From positions 186,001-250,000 of the forward strand of contig NZ_VTRU01000006.1 in NCBI RefSeq assembly GCF_008274625.1: 64,000 nucleotides of DNA, read 5' to 3'. The notes beneath the pieces were generated by a model, which searched no databases, was not told the DNA's origin, and was given only the letters and a program-made list of their open reading frames with translations. How positions within the stretch are numbered: the first letter of the stretch is position 1; each line of letters begins with the position of its first letter. Both the position numbers and the translations under genes were made by a program. Positions 60,444 through 64,000 of the stretch are shown here, piece by piece. The stretch comes from Chryseobacterium panacisoli (GTDB taxonomy: Bacteria > Bacteroidota > Bacteroidia > Flavobacteriales > Weeksellaceae).

Positions 60444-63400
60444 ATGAAAAGGTTAGTTGGAAAATTAGCGGCAGCGATCTGCCTGATATCGTTGGGAATT
60501 TGTTCTAAAGGTAATGTCAGAGGACGTCTTCCCTCAGTTGAGCATGATATATTGAGTATTCACCATATAGACTCACTCACCAGGCCAGTGCGTGAATGGA
60601 CAAAATTCTTAGTTCCTGATTGGAAAAAAGCACCTAACAGCTACATCTTTGATCCCAGCCAGAATAGTGGTGGTTTGCTGGTCCCTGTAAAGAAAGCATA
60701 TGCGATGTGGGAAGGAGGCGGCTACCTGAACGGGAATGGTATTCCGGTGGGAACAGTGACCGCGGATGTGCTGTGGGAAGATACTCACGGTCTGATAAAA
60801 TCTGGGGTCAATTATGCTCTCGAAATAATAGGGACAGGGCAGGATGCTAAAATCAAAGTTCCCATCAACAAAACAAAAAAAGGAAATGCCGTGGTGGTTT
60901 TCAAGGTAAATGGAGAAATCTATTGGAGCTGGCATATCTGGGTTACTGATGATCCTACAAACGGAACAACTTATCGAAGCTTCAATACCATTAAAAGGAT
61001 GAAGTCAGATGGTACAACTGAAGTGATTCCGGACACAGATTGGAGATGGATGGACAGGAATCTGGGCGCACTTACAAGCTCCATCACTGCCTCAGACTGG
61101 AACAAAAGTATAGGACTTCTTTACCAGTGGGGAAGAAAAGATCCAATTCCGCCATTAGTCACCAGGGGAAATGATTTCTATGAAGCTTCGGGATCCATAG
61201 GAAGAGTCAGACATAGAGGAGCGAAAAATATGACCAATGCTGTAAGTATTGATGATCTTAGAAAATTCGTTTTACTTTCTGGTGCAGAAGTTACCAATAA
61301 CTTAAGACTTTCTGTAAAAAATCCATTGAGTCTTATCTATGTCAATAAAGAGGACAATTCCGGCCAGGCTTACTACAACAATAATGTCAATCTGCCTGTC
61401 AATTGGTTTGGAAAATCTACAACCTTGCCTACTAACCGGCTTTCTGAGCTTAATCTTTGGTCCGATAATGCACAGGGAAAAATAGAAGCTGCTTACAATA
61501 CTGATGACAAAGCAAAACCTTATCGGGATAAATCTCCTTATGATCCATGTCCCAACGGATGGCGAATACCCTCTATGCTGGTAGCAAATCTTGCCTCCGG
61601 ATCTTATATTGATGATATCAGAATAGACTTTTCACCTTTCGGCGTAAAAACCAATATGGCAAAAAATGTTTTTGAGACCAATAAATACCATATTATAAAA
61701 CCTACTAATGCAGGAATTCCAGCATTTATGACAGGATTTAAGGTATATCCTAATCTTGGTTTTGATCTTTCAGCAGTTGGAGGATATAATATGGGAATCT
61801 TTCCCGGAAATGGGCAGCTTATCAGAGGAGCCCATTTGGGACAGTATAGTGATCAGCATCATATTGCATTGTGGACGGCTACTATGGCCCGGCAGTTCGA
61901 TGCTTCTCCGGCTGTTACGGTTAGAGGGCTTTCTATGATTCCCGATAAGACACAGCCTGATATTCCGGATGCTAATTATCCCAATATCAAAGGGCGTTAT
62001 TACTACTTTCCTATGTCAGTAATGTACACCTCAGATGCTAACGGATGCAGATGTATAAAAGACCCTTTATATCTCGTCAATGATTATGATTTTCCTACAG
62101 AATATCTGCCTGCAGCTACAGAATATAAAGAAGGAATTGATAATCCGAATACCTATCAGATTGTTAAAAGCGGAACCGCTGCTGTCATTGAAATTCCGGT
62201 GAGTAAAGCATTTTCAGTACAAAGTCAATTGTTGAATAATTCCGAAATATTAAACCCTTCCAATTTTAATAATTTAAAAGGAAATGTTCTCTGGACTACG
62301 AATACCGGTCTGATCAGTAAAATTTCAGTAGTAAACCCATCCCCTTCTTCACTGCAGGGTATTATTAATTCGAAGATAGTTGTAGAAATAGTTCCTGACC
62401 AGAGTGGAAATGCTGTAGTAACCTTACATAACGGTAGTATATCATCTCCGGTATATTGGAGCTGGCATATCTGGGTTACAGATACTCCGATACAATCTTA
62501 TACCTATACCACAGAACCACCGGAAGCAGTAACAAATTACGTGAATTATGTGAATAAAGCAGATGTGGTATTGCAGACCACTTTCATGGATCGTAATCTT
62601 GGGGCAGCACATGCTTTTCCTAATGTTGCGAATCCTCTTGCTCCCACCTCCGAAGAGCTGTTGAAGATACGAGCTTCTACAGGGCTGCATTATCAATGGG
62701 GAAGAAAAGATCCTATTCCTGTATTCCAAAATGCAGATAACAGAAGTTTCTACAATATTTCTTTAGGAACTGCTGCTGCCAATGGCACCGTTTCCTATGC
62801 CGCACTTACTCCGGCTGATTATAACAATCTTTCCGGCAGTTATATCGTTCCTTACAGTGTCTATGCTGCTGCATCTAATATACAGAGTACAGACAAGCCG
62901 GTAGATAAGATTTCCAAGATACTGTCTTATTCCGTTAAAAACCCTTTGGTATATATGATTCCAAGTACGTTTGCTCCATATAACAGTGCAACACCCAACT
63001 ATACCAACGGAACTGACTGGCTGGCAACAGAACCTAATCTGGCTCCTGACAGATGGGGAAGAGGAGGAGAGAAATCTCCCTTCGATCCTTGCCCGGAAGG
63101 CTGGCGAATTCCCGATCTGATGAATGTTGCTTTGGTTTCAGGCAGCGATTTCGGGCAGACTCCCTGGTACAAAAAAGATAAAAATATAGCCACGTCATAT
63201 AGTATTGCTACTGATTATTTAGGAACCCGAGTGAGAAACTCTGCCAATGCCACCGTAGGATATATCTTTAATAATCCTGCATATCCTTTAGGAAACTACC
63301 CTGATTCCGGGTCAAGAGGTTTCAGAAGCGTGGTTGCCAATCAGACAGCACAGGGAACCTTTAATGTTCTCAATTTTCAATATCCTGCTGTGTGGACGGC

Positions 63401-63857
63401 GGCTTTAAATTCAAATTATTTGGGAAGATCGGTTAATGTGCTTTTTGATGCTGCCTCTACTACCAATAGGATAATGGTTTTTCATGATAATAATGATCCC
63501 TATTTTGGTGCCGGATGCCGATGCGTGAAAATAGAATATGATGCGAACGGTAATGAAGAAGGACCTGCTTCCAGAACCACAGTACCCCCTAGTGGCTCAA
63601 CATTAAGTACAGCTAATGCAGAATTTAAATTGGCGGATAATAAGATTTCATTATATCCAAGTCCGGTTTCTAATGTTCTCTACATTAAGGCTACAGAAAA
63701 TAAAGAATATCATTACCAGATTTTTAATGCCTTGGGCCAGCTTGTGAAGTCTGGGCAGTTTATAAATAATCAAACAGACCTGTCTTCCTTGAATGCAGGT
63801 GTGTATTTGATAAGAATAAATAATTCGGAAGCAGTGGTCAAAATTATAAAGCGATAA
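60444..63857 (+). CDS. T9SS-secreted protein with tandem Fibrobacter-type domains
   Basis: 1137 residues. Signal peptide about 1-23. Two tandem copies of a domain of about 500 residues each: copy 1 has WRWMDRNLGA, LLYQWGRKDP, DPCPNGWRIP and NGCRC; copy 2 has TTFMDRNLGA, HYQWGRKDP, DPCPEGWRIP and AGCRC. These words match the Fibrobacter succinogenes major paralogous domain. The C-terminus (about 1065-1137, ISLYPSP and ending VVKIIKR) is a T9SS type A sorting domain, so the protein is secreted and likely surface-bound. Function unknown; adhesion is possible. Confidence 0.88.
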   Translation: MKRLVGKLAAAICLISLGICSKGNVRGRLPSVEHDILSIHHIDSLTRPVREWTKFLVPDWKKAPNSYIFDPSQNSGGLLVPVKKAYAMWEGGGYLNGNGIPVGTVTADVLWEDTHGLIKSGVNYALEIIGTGQDAKIKVPINKTKKGNAVVVFKVNGEIYWSWHIWVTDDPTNGTTYRSFNTIKRMKSDGTTEVIPDTDWRWMDRNLGALTSSITASDWNKSIGLLYQWGRKDPIPPLVTRGNDFYEASGSIGRVRHRGAKNMTNAVSIDDLRKFVLLSGAEVTNNLRLSVKNPLSLIYVNKEDNSGQAYYNNNVNLPVNWFGKSTTLPTNRLSELNLWSDNAQGKIEAAYNTDDKAKPYRDKSPYDPCPNGWRIPSMLVANLASGSYIDDIRIDFSPFGVKTNMAKNVFETNKYHIIKPTNAGIPAFMTGFKVYPNLGFDLSAVGGYNMGIFPGNGQLIRGAHLGQYSDQHHIALWTATMARQFDASPAVTVRGLSMIPDKTQPDIPDANYPNIKGRYYYFPMSVMYTSDANGCRCIKDPLYLVNDYDFPTEYLPAATEYKEGIDNPNTYQIVKSGTAAVIEIPVSKAFSVQSQLLNNSEILNPSNFNNLKGNVLWTTNTGLISKISVVNPSPSSLQGIINSKIVVEIVPDQSGNAVVTLHNGSISSPVYWSWHIWVTDTPIQSYTYTTEPPEAVTNYVNYVNKADVVLQTTFMDRNLGAAHAFPNVANPLAPTSEELLKIRASTGLHYQWGRKDPIPVFQNADNRSFYNISLGTAAANGTVSYAALTPADYNNLSGSYIVPYSVYAAASNIQSTDKPVDKISKILSYSVKNPLVYMIPSTFAPYNSATPNYTNGTDWLATEPNLAPDRWGRGGEKSPFDPCPEGWRIPDLMNVALVSGSDFGQTPWYKKDKNIATSYSIATDYLGTRVRNSANATVGYIFNNPAYPLGNYPDSGSRGFRSVVANQTAQGTFNVLNFQYPAVWTAALNSNYLGRSVNVLFDAASTTNRIMVFHDNNDPYFGAGCRCVKIEYDANGNEEGPASRTTVPPSGSTLSTANAEFKLADNKISLYPSPVSNVLYIKATENKEYHYQIFNALGQLVKSGQFINNQTDLSSLNAGVYLIRINNSEAVVKIIKR

Positions 63858-63876
63858 ATTCCCGGAAAGAGGATTT

Positions 63877-63910
63877 AAAAAGCAGGATGAGATCTCTTGT
63901 TCTGCTTTTT
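63877..63910 (+). terminator. Terminator after the 1137-residue protein gene
   Basis: AAAAAGCAG (63877-63885) pairs with CTGCTTTTT (63902-63910) around a 16-nt loop holding the palindrome GAGATCTC. The remaining 90 bases to the window edge show nothing recognisable. Confidence 0.8.
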
Positions 63911-64000
63911 GCATATAAGCATATCTTTTACATCTATGATGGTTGATGAAAAATTCTATATCATGAATGTTGATAACTATATAACACTCTAAAACCTACA

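Overview
The window looks like chromosome from a flavobacterium of the Chryseobacterium type (Weeksellaceae, Bacteroidota). The evidence is: AT-rich DNA, promoters of the form TTTG-N18-24-TAnnTTTG with no Shine-Dalgarno sequences, secreted proteins ending in type IX secretion (T9SS) sorting domains, and a complete flexirubin-type pigment cluster. No species can be named from sequence reading alone. I see no tRNA, rRNA, CRISPR array, insertion sequence or prophage.

Positions 1-21500 are mostly housekeeping. After the tail of a truncated gene and a long hairpin come, on the minus strand, a NUDIX hydrolase, xerD, a dCMP deaminase, an enoyl-CoA hydratase and katA. katA is divergent from oxyR, which keeps both redox cysteines. 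metK follows with its own promoter and a leader that matches the SAM-II riboswitch core. Next are a secreted barrel-like protein, an ECF-type sigma factor followed by a 44-residue ORF, a HAD phosphatase, two PepSY-like proteins and an OmpR/histidine-kinase pair. A minus-strand block then holds trpS, a SanA-like protein, lspA, two small proteins, a DksA-like protein and ileS. An M23 endopeptidase closes the region.

Positions 21576-57895 form a flexirubin (aryl polyene plus dialkylresorcinol) locus. The plus arm (21576-33139) has a PaaK-like acid ligase, an ammonia-lyase, a ketoreductase, a ketosynthase, an acyl carrier protein (ACP), an LpxL-like acyltransferase, a CrtI-like oxidoreductase and a C45 acyltransferase-like lipoprotein. 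A halogenase-like flavoprotein is divergent from the ammonia-lyase. The minus arm (57895-37608) has an MMPL-acyltransferase fusion, darA, darB, a hotdog pair, a BtrH-like protein, an ABC exporter, a thioesterase, two catalytic ketosynthases, a Cys-less ketosynthase partner, a small ketosynthase-like protein, an ACP, a polysaccharide deacetylase, a LolA-like carrier, envelope proteins, a third hotdog and a glycosyltransferase-DUF2062 fusion. Inferred flow: tyrosine to 4-coumarate, loading on ACP, iterative elongation to an aryl polyene, assembly of a dialkylresorcinol by DarB/DarA, esterification, and export to the outer membrane. A DUF1648 protein, an alpha/beta hydrolase and an M36 metalloprotease (33136-37555) lie between the arms.

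Positions 58088-63857 carry a membrane-protein pair (one EpsG-like) and a 1137-residue T9SS-secreted protein made of two tandem copies of a Fibrobacter-type domain.

Non-coding signals worth attention: the SAM-II candidate (5657-5708), a 15/16 match to the ParB site parS (50971-50986), an in-frame repeat-derived insertion in a ketosynthase (46073-46117), and three families of short interspersed dyad repeats.
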